A stretch of DNA of 64,000 bases from Lepidodermella squamata (lineage: Eukaryota; Gastrotricha): positions 3,844,001 through 3,908,000 of the forward strand of contig JBLDXI010000001.1 of the NCBI GenBank assembly GCA_047495785.1. Direction: 5' to 3'. Below, in pieces: positions 23,271-34,298 of this stretch. Below the pieces are notes generated by a model. That model worked only from the letters and a program-made list of their open reading frames with translations, did no database searches and was not told where the DNA came from. Numbering within the stretch: position 1 is the first letter of the stretch; each line of letters opens with the position of its first letter. Position numbers and translations under genes: made by a program.

Positions 23271-23897
23271 GAATCGTCATTTTAAGCATTGAGAAGTGAA
23301 AGTGAGATTGAGATGTGTCGCAAAAACCGTGAACAGTTACAGCAGTTTGAGTCAATAAAGTATGACTTTTATCATATCGCGATCAATTTTAATGTGGCTT
23401 TGTTCGGGCTCACCAAGTTTTCAGAACCGCAGGATCCTCTCGCTTCACTTCTAATGAGGAGAGGAAAAGTAAAACTTTTTACGGCCGGCGTGAAAAAGTG
23501 TGAAGACGAGTCTTCTACGAATCTTTTCGGCTGAACCTTTCTTGAAATTTATTGGCTCACCTAAATTATTTTTCTGCCTAGTTCACATCTTCATCCGTCG
23601 GCCTGGTTGCACTTAACACGAATTTAAACATACACCGGTAGGCGGTAGGCATTAATAATAGGCATATTTCATGATAAAATTCATACAAAAATTGTCAGCT
23701 CTCATACGCGGTTTGAAGCTCAGAATTTGTTCAGGCGAGAAACCGTCTAGACATGCCGCTTGCCGTTAGAGCTTCAATGCCATCTTGAAGCTGCTTTTGG
23801 GATTGTATTGCTATAAGACTCGGTTGAACCAACGAGAAATATTATTAAAAAATTCCATCAGACTTTTGATCAGCATTCATTTAAATCATCCCTGAAA
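23271..23897. promoter_or_regulatory. Upstream region of secreted family member 3
   Basis: No gene. Contains TCAGGCGAGAAACCGTC at about 23733-23749 inside a block (TTTGAAGCTCA.AATTTG.TCAGGCGAGAAACCGTC) that is also found about 200 bases upstream of family member 4 (about 32680-32710). Shared position suggests a common promoter element retained after duplication. Confidence 0.5.
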
Positions 23898-24330
23898 ATG
23901 AGCAGAATCATCTTGATTGCTTTCGTCCTTGTAAGCCGATATCGTGAAGTTTTATTAATCTGTAATATCTTATGTTGTCTTACAGATAGCCTACGCTGCC
24001 GCCGAACACGTAAATCCACACCAGCAGGACTGGCAGATCCGGAACTACATAAACACTTCCGCCAGGGCGCAGAGCAATCCTAAAGCATACGCTGCTAGTT
24101 TCTCTAAAACTGTCAAAAATCTGAAGAATCTGCATGATTTTCTCGATAAGGTGATTACCGGCAACGTAGACGGCGTCGCTCAGAGCATTATCAGAGATGT
24201 CGAGAAGGATCCGAAGACGATTGATTCGATTGTACTCCAACTGGCCAACGATCATGACAGCCTCATGAGTAAATGGCTTGAGATTGAACCATCACAGTAT
24301 GATATTGATAGAAATGTCATGAATGCCTAA
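23898..24330 (+). CDS. Small secreted protein, family member 3 (unknown function)
   Basis: Exons 23898-23930 (11 codons) and 23986-24330; 125 residues. Signal peptide MSRIILIAFVLIAYAAAE. Family motif is KVITGNVDGVAQSIIRDVEK, followed by LQLANDHDSLMSKWLEIEPS. Compared with members 1 and 2 the C-terminus is longer. Closest to member 4, which lies 8.6 kb away beyond the transposon nest; the pair shares intron donor GTAAGC and upstream sequence. Function unknown; probably secreted. Confidence 0.78.
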
Positions 24331-25557
24331 GAAAAGGTGACAGAGCTGTAAACGACTTGTCTAGTTCTGCGAAGAGAGAGTGAAGCAGAGGACTGTTGAG
24401 ACGTGAAAGAATAGAGAACTACGTAATAAACTGAAGGTTAAGCTTCTGTCATTGTGGTTGCAAACTTTATTACTTTTTTATTTATGAGCCATTCATCCAT
24501 AGTGTGTTGGAAAGCTCAGCTGTAAAAGAAGTACTGATTAGGTGAATTGGAAAACTATACAACGGTTTAACCCTCTCAGCCGAGACTAGGCAAGGCTGAA
24601 ATCGTTCGTGTTGCGACGTAAGGGACCGCCAGTGCTAGCGCATATTTCTATATATCATTATACCGCTATATTGCGGTGTTTACAATTGCGGAGCGGTTGC
24701 ATCCAAAATTACTATCTTCGGTTCAAGGGCTATAAAATTGCCATTAGCTGCAATTGCATCTTGCGTTCTTGGACTCTTGAAGAGAAAAGAGGAATTCAGC
24801 TTCTTCGCCTATACTTTCTATAATTCTTTCTCGCGAATTTTAATAAGTTCTCTCGCGCTTTTGTGTAATTCTTCGATTGAAGATTTCACAGGTAGCAAAA
24901 ACGAGCTGCCGTGACCCGTTGCCGTGCATCTTTATTTTCAACCGCACCGAAATAATCGAAAATGAACAAAGGAAGTAAAACCAAGAGAATAATTCATCAC
25001 ATTTTGTTTCAACAAAAATGGCGATAACAGGTTGAATATATCGAAATAGCCAGCACTCAGCAAATAGTATAGTAGCGACCTGTTGCCAGAATTTCGCCAA
25101 TTTAACATTTCCGATTCCCAATCAGTATCCGATGTCCAAACAGTTATTACTAAAGAGGTGACTTCGAGTAAATGTTGAAGTAAAATAATCCTATCAACAA
25201 TGCAGAATTTAAAATTTAATACAGCAGCTAATAGGATGCACTATTACTATAATTTAATAGCTTTGAGAGATATCGCATTCAGAATTTAATGAATCATTAC
25301 TGACTATTTTAGAAAAGACCCGTTCTAAATAGAAAGTTCTAGGAAAAATTATAGAATCTCCAAACTCTGGAAGTTAGCGGATAGTTTTTAAAGTGTCGCA
25401 ATTAGGAAACAAGCGGTATTTTATGTTTTCTGAAAATGTATTTCTTACAACTGAAATGAAGTAACAATTTTCGAGAATAGATGACGGCGATACTCCATTG
25501 GGTATCTATAGCTAACTAACTAACGATAACTAACATAACAAGACACAGAAATGGGAG

Positions 25558-25743
25558 CGTTAGCGTCGTTGAATAACTCAGATTTGGGCTTATTTACGTC
25601 AGTTAAAAGATGAATAGTGAGAAAAGAAGGCAAAAGGAGAGTTTTTATGTGAGTGAAGAGGGGAAGCAAGCTTGTCATCACCCGTCAACTGTCAGTAACT
25701 GACGCGAACAAGCCCGAATCCGAGTTATTCAACGACGCTAACG
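25558..25743. mobile_element. MITE-like element with ~48 bp inverted arms
   Basis: The left arm starts CGTTAGCGTCGTTGAATAAC and contains GGGCTTATTTACGTCAGTTA; the right arm contains TAACTGACGCGAACAAGCCC and ends CAACGACGCTAACG. 186 bp, non-coding, sitting in the part of the outer copy T' that the inner copy lacks. Confidence 0.7.
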
Positions 25744-25856
25744 ACTACGGAGCAGTGATGGCGATTCATCCTGCTTTAGTTTAGCTGTTTTCTTCCATTT
25801 CAAAAGAAAGAATGTCAATATGTATTGGACACTAATTAAGTGTTAAATTTGAATAA

Positions 25857-27523
25857 CTAGGGTAAAGTCGCACAATTTGGGACAAAATTCGATGCGTTTT
25901 CGTACAATTAATTCAGATCATCCAAGTCGAGCGTTGCTTAGACAATTTTTGTGGACATTATAGCCAGATGAGTCCGCTATAATTTGACACCTTGCGCGCG
26001 CACATACGCGCTACCGTTGCGTCAGCGCGCGCGCGCCCGAAACAATAAAAACAGCCCGTCCCACATACGTGCCAGGTTTGCTATGCTATGCTCTTTCAGA
26101 ATACCTCATTTAAAATTTGCAGCGCACAAGCACAACTTGTGGGTGTTGACTGCTGTTCATAGCCGGTCAACGCGCGTCGTGTGGTGCGCGGCCAGCTACA
26201 AAATCCCCACATTTGCGCGCTCTTAATACTCTGTTTCAGAAAGAATCGCGCGCTTCATAAATTTGACGTGGTTAAAAAGATGAATTAATAGAGCGCAAAA
26301 AATTATATATTTCTGCAAAAACTGCATCGAAAACAGACACAGTGATCATGAGCTGCACGCTGTCCCAAATGTTGAGCCGGAAACCAACACAACAGGAGCG
26401 AGCGCGCCGCCATATGCTGTAGTGATGCGCACCGATTATTTTTTCTTTAATCGATTAAAATTCGATTTCCACGATAATCGAATCGTGTTAATCGCGATTA
26501 AATCGTCAATCGAATCGCCCGACAAATCGAATCGATTAATCGTGGGCGCTGTATTAAACTCAAGTAAAATTATGATCAGATAGGCTTGTTTGTAACAATT
26601 ATTTGAACGCGCTTCTAGCATTACTATCAACTCGTATCCTCAATCTGACAATTCCACGAGATTCTACGCAAAAAACTGAGTAATTCTATGTGTTACTCGA
26701 CCTAAATTGGTTTTGGTAATGCAAAATAAATTGAGTGCAATAAAGCAATAAATTTATTAATTATTACTAATTATCTCCGGAAGTATGATGGCTATTGAAA
26801 TTCTGAAAGCAGATTCTGATTCCTCGTGAAAAACTATCCCCTCCGGTGTTTCTAAGGGGGGTTTCGACATGAAAAGAAGCGGTTTTGCCGGTTTCTTTGA
26901 AATTTTTATTTTTATAATCCAATTAATTAATCAATTCAATAGCCGGAAACGAAATTTGATTCCGCGATTTCTTCACAACCATTCATCCTGTTTTGATGAA
27001 AATTAGGTTTCTAGGGTAACTTTTTACGCTGAACAAGATGATGCGAACCGTTAATTGATAGAGACCATTGGATAAGCGCAAATCGATAATCGATAATCGA
27101 TAATCAATCAGTTTCCTGCTTATGCATGCAATTTTCAAATAGCAAATAGATTTTTCTTACCAAAGCATCCTCCTAATCGAACTAAATGCTTAGAAAAACG
27201 AATGCAATAGAAGAAAACAAGAAATAGGAATGATTGTGAGCAGATTCTCCTCTACACTGTCTTGTCAGAACATCTATCATAGCCGATTAATCGGCCGATT
27301 AATCGGGCGATTAATCGATGCCAGGAAAGACGATTTTGGGACGAGCGCCATGATTAAAATTCGATTCGACTTAATCGTGATTTAATCGCGATTGGCCAAA
27401 ATCGGAGCGCATCACTAATATGCTGCCGCTATTGACACCATCCTCATCTAAATGCGATTCACAGAAATGATACGAATATAAATAAACCTTAACTTGTCCC
27501 CACATTGAGCGACTTTACCCTAG
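25857..27523. mobile_element. TIR element CTAGGGTAAAGTCGC, interrupted by a hAT-like element
   Basis: CTAGGGTAAAGTCGCACAAT at the left end is matched by inverse GCGACTTTACCCTAG at the right end, with a further weaker pair (TTTGGGACAA / TTGTCCCCA). Taking out the hAT-like insertion leaves about 670 bp, non-coding. The TA inside CTAG at both ends would fit a TA target duplication, but being palindromic it does not prove one. Interior has CG-rich runs near 25990-26030. Confidence 0.65.
26420..27417. mobile_element. Non-autonomous hAT-like element with perfect 8-bp target duplication
   Basis: The direct repeat ATATGCTG occurs at 26412-26419 and 27418-27425. Between them the element begins TAGTGATGCGCACCGATT and ends AATCGGAGCGCATCACTA (one mismatch and one-base offset inside). 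8-bp duplications plus short TIRs and many subterminal ATCGATTAATCG-type motifs are the hAT superfamily pattern. 998 bp, no transposase reading frame. Confidence 0.85.
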
Positions 27524-27892
27524 AGCACATTAGACTTTCAATCAATCAGCACATTCTCGCCAATAGATCCGTTTGAAGTGCCGTAAGAATTCCTGATAGC
27601 CCTAATTTATAGATAGGATTCCAGTCAAATGACCGAGTGGATGCGCTTTGTAAATAATACTTCGGCGCATGATTGTTTTCATTGATAAATATTAGTCCGT
27701 GGCATTTTGCTCTTGACGTAGCATTTCATTAAGAAGTCCGCGCAAAACTCGTGAAACCCAAACTTGAATGGTGGGTCATGTTTTGTCTTATACGAATCAA
27801 GCCAATCGAGTTGCATGTCAAGCATTACTCGAATACGGAATCGTTGTTTATTGCTAATCAACTCGATCGCTAAATCGCTAACCAGATGACAT

Positions 27893-30800
27893 CGTTCGTG
27901 TTGCGACGTAAGAGACCTCGTTAGGCAGTACTTTCATGCTGTTTGTAATAAAATACTTGGTATAGCTACTTTTTATTTGCCGGTAATAGCATCATTATTG
28001 CGGCGCATCCGATACCGAGCGGTTAAAACGCCTACCAGAATGCGTACTGCACACAAACGCTTCAGACAATTTCTCCGTTATCATGGCTAAATTCTTAAGA
28101 TCAACCAAATTTATCTCCATCTTCCTTATTTCATAATCGTTCCGTTGGAGCGTAGTCTAGGATAATTCCATCAATTTTTCTCAAAATCCATAGGCTAAAT
28201 TCATAGGGTAAACTCTCTCTCTCTCTCTTATGTTCCACTTATTGTTCAAACATGACCAGAGTCTGCGTTTGAATGGGCATACTTTCATAGTTTCCCATTC
28301 CCGGAGAATTTCCCAGGAATTATGGACCAGCTGAGCCAATGTTTCTACTGATTCTGATTCTGATACTGATTTTATTATGCATTTTGTTTCACAACAGTTA
28401 GCAATAGGTTAGTTCTCGGCGCCTCGCCTCAGAGGTCGTAAAATCCACTAGTTCATCTGACTTAGATTTAAGATATCGCAGAAACACAGTATGAGAATTA
28501 TTGACAATACTTGAGGGCAGCCGGTTCATGTTGAAAGGTCATGTTGAAAGCGTCTGATTTCAAGAGGACACAGTCCTAGTTTTTTACATCTTTCATAATA
28601 CGAGGCACCGTCAATCGATGAATAGTAGTCACTTCTATACAAAAGGCGTTTAGTGAACCGGGCTGCTATTCAGCCCTTAAATCATGAAACTGCTAAGAAA
28701 GGACTTTTTACGCTATTGGTTTTAATATAATTTGCGGTTATCCTTCTCCATTATCTCGCATTTTGATATCCTTCTTAAATTTTTCGCTTGAAAAAGCGGT
28801 CACATCTTTTTCTGATCAATCGAATTTCATGTTTATCAAATATGAGCAGTTGATCTGTTGCAACAAACTGAACTAAAACCTTGCCCGAAGCTCGCGGAAT
28901 CGCTGAGATTTGCAGCCACACGAGGTCAATAGTAGAATCACACAAAGTTAACGAAGTTGGTAGCATTCAAGAATTGCTAGGATGACTTGTATTCCTGCAT
29001 CCTAAGAAAGATAGCGGATTGTCTTGATAATGTGATCTGGTTAGCAATTAGCAACGAAACCGCCGTATTTGAGGAATGCTTGACATGCAACTCGCTTGAC
29101 ATTATTCGTATACGACAAAACGTGATCCACCATTCCAGTTTGGGTTTCACGATTTTTGCGCGGACTTCTTACGGAAATACTACGTCACATTTATTCCGAT
29201 GGTGCCGTCATCAATTCTTGAAAATTACTAGTTCATTTCGGTTTTAAGTGATACATTTTCAGAAGTCTTTACAGACCGCTTGTTTCCTAATTGCGAAACT
29301 TCAAAGATTTATCCGCTAAAGCTTCCATGGACGAGATCTACTTCCAGTAATATTACGTGTTCACAAATATCATTCTATAATTTATCGTAGAATCAAAGCA
29401 GTTTTTTTAGAATGGCTCATTCTAAAATAGCTAATAATGATTCATTACTATCTTATTCCAATATCTCCCGAAGCTATCTAATTGTACATCTAATAGTACA
29501 GTAATATTACATCCAATTAGCTGCTGTATTAAATTTTAATTTCTACATTGTTGATAGGATTATTTTACTTAACCGAACCACTAATGATCGACGCTAACAA
29601 TCCCGCCCTCCAACCCGGCGAAATCATCAAATATTGGGGAACCGATTTCTCGGCCCTGATCGACTTCGATACCGCATCGGCTATCAGCAATCTGAATAAG
29701 AACTTGAATAAACTTGTCGCATGCACCTGGTTTCGCGGAGATCAAAAGCTCACGCGGCTGAACCAGTAAGTTTGGCCAACCCTCGTGTACCCTCTACAAA
29801 CCGCACCGCTGAACAAGCTGCCGCGATCATGCCTGGAGAATGTGGACAAGATAGTCAGATCAGCCGTGAAGGGAGTGCTACTCCTGCCAACCCCGACACC
29901 CGACGCATTCCTTTACGCCGCCAGGCGCTGCCGCGGACTCGCAATCAGGCGAGCATCGTGGGAGGCGTTCATCCAACACTACGCTATTTGCATGAAGCTT
30001 GCCTCGATCAACAACGACCAACTCGAGAAAGCTGACCCTACCCGACGACCGCCAGGCAACGAGCCGCGATCTCAGGAAACCGAAACGCGATTCGTGTTTT
30101 AAGGAGTGGTGTTCGAAACCCACAGGTGAGGGCGCTGTGTGATTCAAGGAATATCCCGCGGGTAACAACCTGATCCTGAATAAAACCGGCCTCTCGTCGA
30201 GCGAGTACACCTGCGCAATTAAGATGACGGCGAGATCTGTGTCAGTGAGAAGCAGTAAGTTTGCTGCAAGCGACGGGACCACCACTGCGGCGCTGAGAAA
30301 GAAACTCTTGGTCATGTCCTCGGCGCTTGTCATTTCAACTCGCTGATGATCACCAGTCGTCATGATAAAATCCGCTCGATGATCGCTACGGCACTACGGA
30401 AGAACGGGATGAAAGTGCACGAGGTAAGTCGCGGTAAAGGAGACAGACGGCGCGTGGAGACGAGTCGACATCATCGCGTACGATCCGAGGACGAAGGAGG
30501 GAAAATTAGCGAAATTCCGGCAAAAGGTCGCTACTATACTATTGCTGAGTGCTGGCTCTTCCGATATTATTCAACCTGTTATCGCCATTTCTGTTGAAAC
30601 AAAGTGTGATAAATTATTCTCTTGGTTTCATTTCATTTCTTCATTTTCAATTGTTTCGCTGCGTTGAAAATAAAGATGGACGGCACCGGGTCACGGATAA
30701 TAATACTTTTTCATTGGTCTCGGCAGCTCGTTTTTGCTAACTGTATAATTTTCAATCGAAGAATTGCAGAAAAGCGCGAGAAAACTTTGAAGAATTATGG

Positions 30801-30991
30801 GAAGGATAAGCGAAGAAGATGAATTTATCTTCTTTTATCTTCAAGAGTCCAAGAACGCAAGATAGCAATCGCAGCTAATGGCAATTTTATAGCCCTTGAA
30901 CCGAAGATAGTAATTTGGGATGCAACCGCAATATAGCCATATATAGAAATATGCGCTAGCACTGGCGGTCTCTTACGTCGCAACACGAACG
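27893..30991 (+). mobile_element. TIR transposon copy T (inner)
   Basis: Bounded by CGTTCGTGTTGCGACGTAAG at 27893-27912 and its inverse at 30972-30991; both ends continue AGAGACC before diverging, so the TIR is about 25 bp. Flanked by direct ACAT (27889-27892 and 30992-30995), and the uninterrupted site can be read in the sister sequence near 29020-29035 as ATAATGTGATCTGG in inverse. Blocks d (27893-29035), A (29036-29200), B (about 29175-29572) and C (about 30500-30991) match, inverted, blocks D, a, b and c of copy T'. A reverse-transcriptase remnant lies between B and C. About 2.1 kb without it. Confidence 0.8.
29573..30530 (+). pseudogene. Remnant of an R2/NeSL-like (restriction-endonuclease type) non-LTR retrotransposon
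   Basis: Broken reading frames on the plus strand, in order: IIKYWGTDF and LNKLVACTWFRGDQKLTRLNQ (end of the RT domain and start of the thumb, 29581-29766); YPLQTAPLNKLPRSCLENVD with DKIVRSAVKGVLLLPTPTPD and AARRCRGLAI (29788-29957); a CCHC zinc knuckle KRRDHHCGAEKETLGHVLGA followed by CHFNSLMITSRHDKI (about 30262-30375); and RVDIIAYDPRTKEG (about 30453-30495), where the restriction-like nuclease begins. Order and motifs are those of the R2/NeSL/CRE group. At least three frame changes and internal stops make it dead. Fingers, palm and N-terminus are missing. Confidence 0.75.
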
Positions 30992-32017
30992 ACATTATAC
31001 CAAGACCACCCGCTATCTTTCTTAGGATGCAGGAATGCAAGTCATCTAAGACCGTGCACTGTCTAAGACAAGCGCGTGTCCCCGTTGTTCCGGCGCCTTG
31101 TCTTGCTTTTATTTTAAATTTACGAACTGAACATGCCGAATAAGGACAATAAAAAAGAGTTTCGTTCGTAGCAATTCTCGAATGCTAGCAACTTCGTAAA
31201 TTTTGTGCGATTCTACTATTGACCTCATGCGGCTGCGAATCTACTTTCTACTTCAAGCGATTTCGCGAGCTTGGCGCAAGTTTGTAGTTCAGTTTGGTGC
31301 AACAGCGCAACGGCTCATAAAGAGTTGATAAAACATTGAAGGCGATTGATTCTATGATCGAAACAGAGAAATATATATGTGATCGCTTGTCGTGTTATAA
31401 AACTTGAGAAGGACATCGAAGGATATCTGCGAGATAATGGAGATGGAAACCACAAGATAGATTATAAATATTAGCGTAATAAGTGCTTTCTTGGCATTTT
31501 CAGGATTTAGGGGCTGAATGCTGAATAGTAGAAATATTGGCTCATCTAGTCATAATTCCATAATATGCATTTTTCGTGATGATTACTGCATGGGTTGCAT
31601 GAAACGTTGCTCCGGGAATAATGAAAAATCAATAAAAAAGTGTGCCCTTTCGAACGCAAACTCTGTCATGTTTCAACAAGTGGTGATGCTCTCATGGTTC
31701 AACAAGACTATACAGAGAGACAGAAAAGTATCACTTGAGAATGAACTTGAGAATGAAGGAACGAACATGAAATAAGGAAGAAGAGGATAAACTTGGTTGA
31801 TATTTAGAATTTAGCCATGATAACGGAGAAATTGTCTGAAGCGTTTGCATAGTACGCATTCTGGTAGGCGTTGTAACCGCTCGGCATCGGATGCGCCGCA
31901 ATAATGATGTTATTACCGACGAATAAAAAGTAGCTTATACCAGTACCAAGTATTTTATTGCAAACAGCATGAAAGTACTGCCTAGCGAGGTCTCTTACGT
32001 CGCAACACGAACGAAAT

Positions 32018-32900
32018 TCTCAAATCAAAATTACGCCTAATCTTCGGGCTATACCGAGAAGTATTTTCGTTCAAGAATAATAGCAGTTACCTAATAATAG
32101 AATAATTCAGAAATAAAGCGGCGTATTAACAGCGGCTAAAATTTGGGAGAGGGGCAAATTATAAACATCTTTCTGTGAATGGAGGCGGAGAATCGCGAAA
32201 ATAAAGTGGAATGCCCGTAAGCCGATCAAATATCCTCATTCAATCGACAGCCTCCTGATTTCCATCGAGTTCCTGATTTCCTGTTATGTAAGCCGTGTAG
32301 GCTACCAGAAAAGTTCAGTGAATAGTCTTCACGCTTAAAATCAGTTGGGAAGTTGAGGTACTTATCCATCATAAATCAGTGTTCTGAGAGCTGCCCAATG
32401 AGGTTACGTTGTAGGGTCAAAGTGGTTGAGCTAGCAAGAAGATTCTTCCACGTAATCGTAATTATAGTGACATTATTCATCGCATTTTCAAGCCGTTTTC
32501 CTGGAAATCATTTATTGAGGCTTGACGTACGTAGGCATGTTCGTCTATTAGGAACCGGAGCATATCCGTCAGGCTTGTTTACATCTTAGAAGAAATACGT
32601 GAAGACGAATTTGGTAAAAGCATGTAGACGATAGTAATATTGCCAACCTACAGAATGTTTGCTGTCATGCGCGTTTTGAAGCTCAAAATTTGGTCAGGCG
32701 AGAAACCGTCAAGACTTCCGCCGGAACGTCAATTGCTTCAATTGCTCCAGCTGCCTCCCGTGATAGGCAGCATGATCAAGCATGCTATAAAATAATGAGT
32801 TGCGCCCATCAAAATATTATTTCTCAATTATTTTACCGGTTTGTTCAATTGTTGTTATCGCATTCAACATTCTACGTACATTAAGATCACATTCCCAAAA
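32018..32900. promoter_or_regulatory. Upstream region of secreted family member 4
   Basis: No gene. Carries the GTCAGGCGAGAAACCGTC block (about 32694-32711) shared with the upstream region of member 3. The rest is AT-rich spacer between the transposon nest and the gene. Confidence 0.45.
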
Positions 32901-33344
32901 ATGAGCAGATACGTCTTGATCGCTTTCGCGCTTGTAAGCATATATATTGCAATTAAATTCAAAATTTTCGAATTATGAATTGTTACCTTACAGATAGGTT
33001 GCACCGCTCTCGCCACCGCCGACCCAGCTCCACATCAGACGAAAACCAACTTGGTGAAAATGAAGCTTATTTCCTCCTCGGCGAAGAAAGATCCTACCAC
33101 TTTTGCCGCAAATCTCTCTACAACCGTCGCAAATCCAAGGAAGCTATGGGTTTTTCTCTATTCGATGTTTACCGGCAACAATGACGCTGTGGCGCAGAGC
33201 ATCATCAGCGATGTAGCGAAGAATCCGAAGGCAATCGAATCCATTGTCCGCGAACTGGCGAACGATCCTGCCAAGCTCATTGGTAAATGGCTTCAGATTA
33301 AACCCTCCGCGGATGATCTTCGCACACCTTATTATAGCAGCTAA
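32901..33344 (+). CDS. Small secreted protein, family member 4 (unknown function)
   Basis: Exons 32901-32933 (11 codons) and 32994-33344; 127 residues. Signal peptide MSRYVLIAFALIGCTALATA. Family motif MFTGNNDAVAQSIISDVAKN is followed by RELANDPAKLIGKWLQIKPS, then a short tail ending PYYSS. The part between signal and motif is Lys/Ser/Thr-rich and unlike the other members. The open frame can be read from a TTG at 33051, but the spliced ATG start gives the signal peptide and matches the other three genes. Function unknown. Confidence 0.78.
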
Positions 33345-34264
33345 GAGTGCGAAAGAGCTGATATGGATTTGTAAGTCCTACGATAATGAGAGTGCGAAGA
33401 AAAGCTGTTGAGACGTGAAACAGGGTTCAGCCCAATTAAATAAAAGATTGAAGATAAAACTTGTGAAACTGTCATTTTTCACGACTTACCGATTACTTAC
33501 TAGAGCTTTTTTGTTTCGGTGTTATTAATTTAAATGACATGAAGTTGAACCCAACCTAGCAAGAAACTAACGGCGAATTTTCCCTGATTCTGAAGTTTAT
33601 CTGATCTAAACCGACCCTGGCACTTGAAGTAATAGCTGGGATTGGTCAGCGAACAAATTATCGAACGAATTCGATTAATAACCCTTGCAGTGTGAACACT
33701 CGCCCCTCTATTGTCGTAGCTTGCATTATTCATAGGCGTACAAACGAGTAGCCGAAAGTTATTCTATGAATGCTTGATAGAGAGCGCAATCATCTCAAAA
33801 CCAGCTGCATTTTTGATCGATTTGTGCCGCTGCGCCTATTTCTTTTCCTGCGTAGGTGCTTTAGTATTATAGTAGTAAGTATCGGGATAATAGATGTTGG
33901 AGGAAACTATTAAAGGTAATACAAAAGATTCAACTCCTTATCATATAATAGCTGGCAGAATAGTGCTTTATGGCCCTTTCAATTTTCCATTACAGCGATT
34001 TCTAAAAGTTTACTGGGCGTATAGGGCTCTTCTTCGAGATTCCTCGGGGTCTTTCCAGAATCGTAAATTTCCTTAACTAGCAATCTAGAAGCATCTGGAA
34101 GCGGATTTCTAACTATTTCCTTTCTCAAAGTAATAGCGCACAAGTGAGAAACCATAGGTCAGGTCACGTGACCCAACAGAGTTGCGCCGTCTCCTCGTAG
34201 ATTCTGATACTCTTTTACCCACCATTGATTTAAATTGTCTTCAATGGCATGCTTATAGGCCTGC
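33345..34264. other. Intergenic region
   Basis: About 0.9 kb. Starts with the 3' UTR of family member 4 (AATTAAATAAA near 33434). I see no gene, RNA or repeat in the rest. Confidence 0.4.
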
Positions 34265-34273
34265 GTATATAAA
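34265..34273 (+). promoter_or_regulatory. TATA-like box of ankyrin gene
   Basis: GTATATAAA lies 26-34 bases upstream of the chosen ATG at 34299, so the 5' leader would be very short unless trans-spliced. Confidence 0.4.
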
Positions 34274-34298
34274 CCAAGATGTTCAAGATGGCTCAGTA

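Larger units (their letters stand above)
24603..32013 (-). mobile_element. TIR transposon copy T' (outer), interrupted by an inverted copy of itself
   Basis: The left end is CGTTCGTGTTGCGACGTAAG at 24603-24622 and the right end its inverse at 31994-32013. Flanks are the direct 4-bp repeat AAAT (24599-24602 and 32014-32017), a target duplication. Own sequence is 24603-27892 plus 30992-32013; removing the inner copy (27893-30991) restores one element colinear with, and inverse to, that copy. Without later insertions (about 25505-27690) its core is about 2.1 kb. No intact transposase is seen. TIR about 25 bp. The superfamily is not recognised; 4-bp duplications occur in several DNA transposon groups. 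Confidence 0.8.

Noticed and set aside
27280-27400. Closely spaced GATTAATCG repeats resembling a short array
   Set aside because: They are irregular, without unique spacers, and lie at the ends of a hAT-like element, where subterminal repeats are expected; not a CRISPR array.
28219-28232. CT dinucleotide run, and a CTTAAT run at about 12541-12563
   Set aside because: Short simple repeats with no sign of function.
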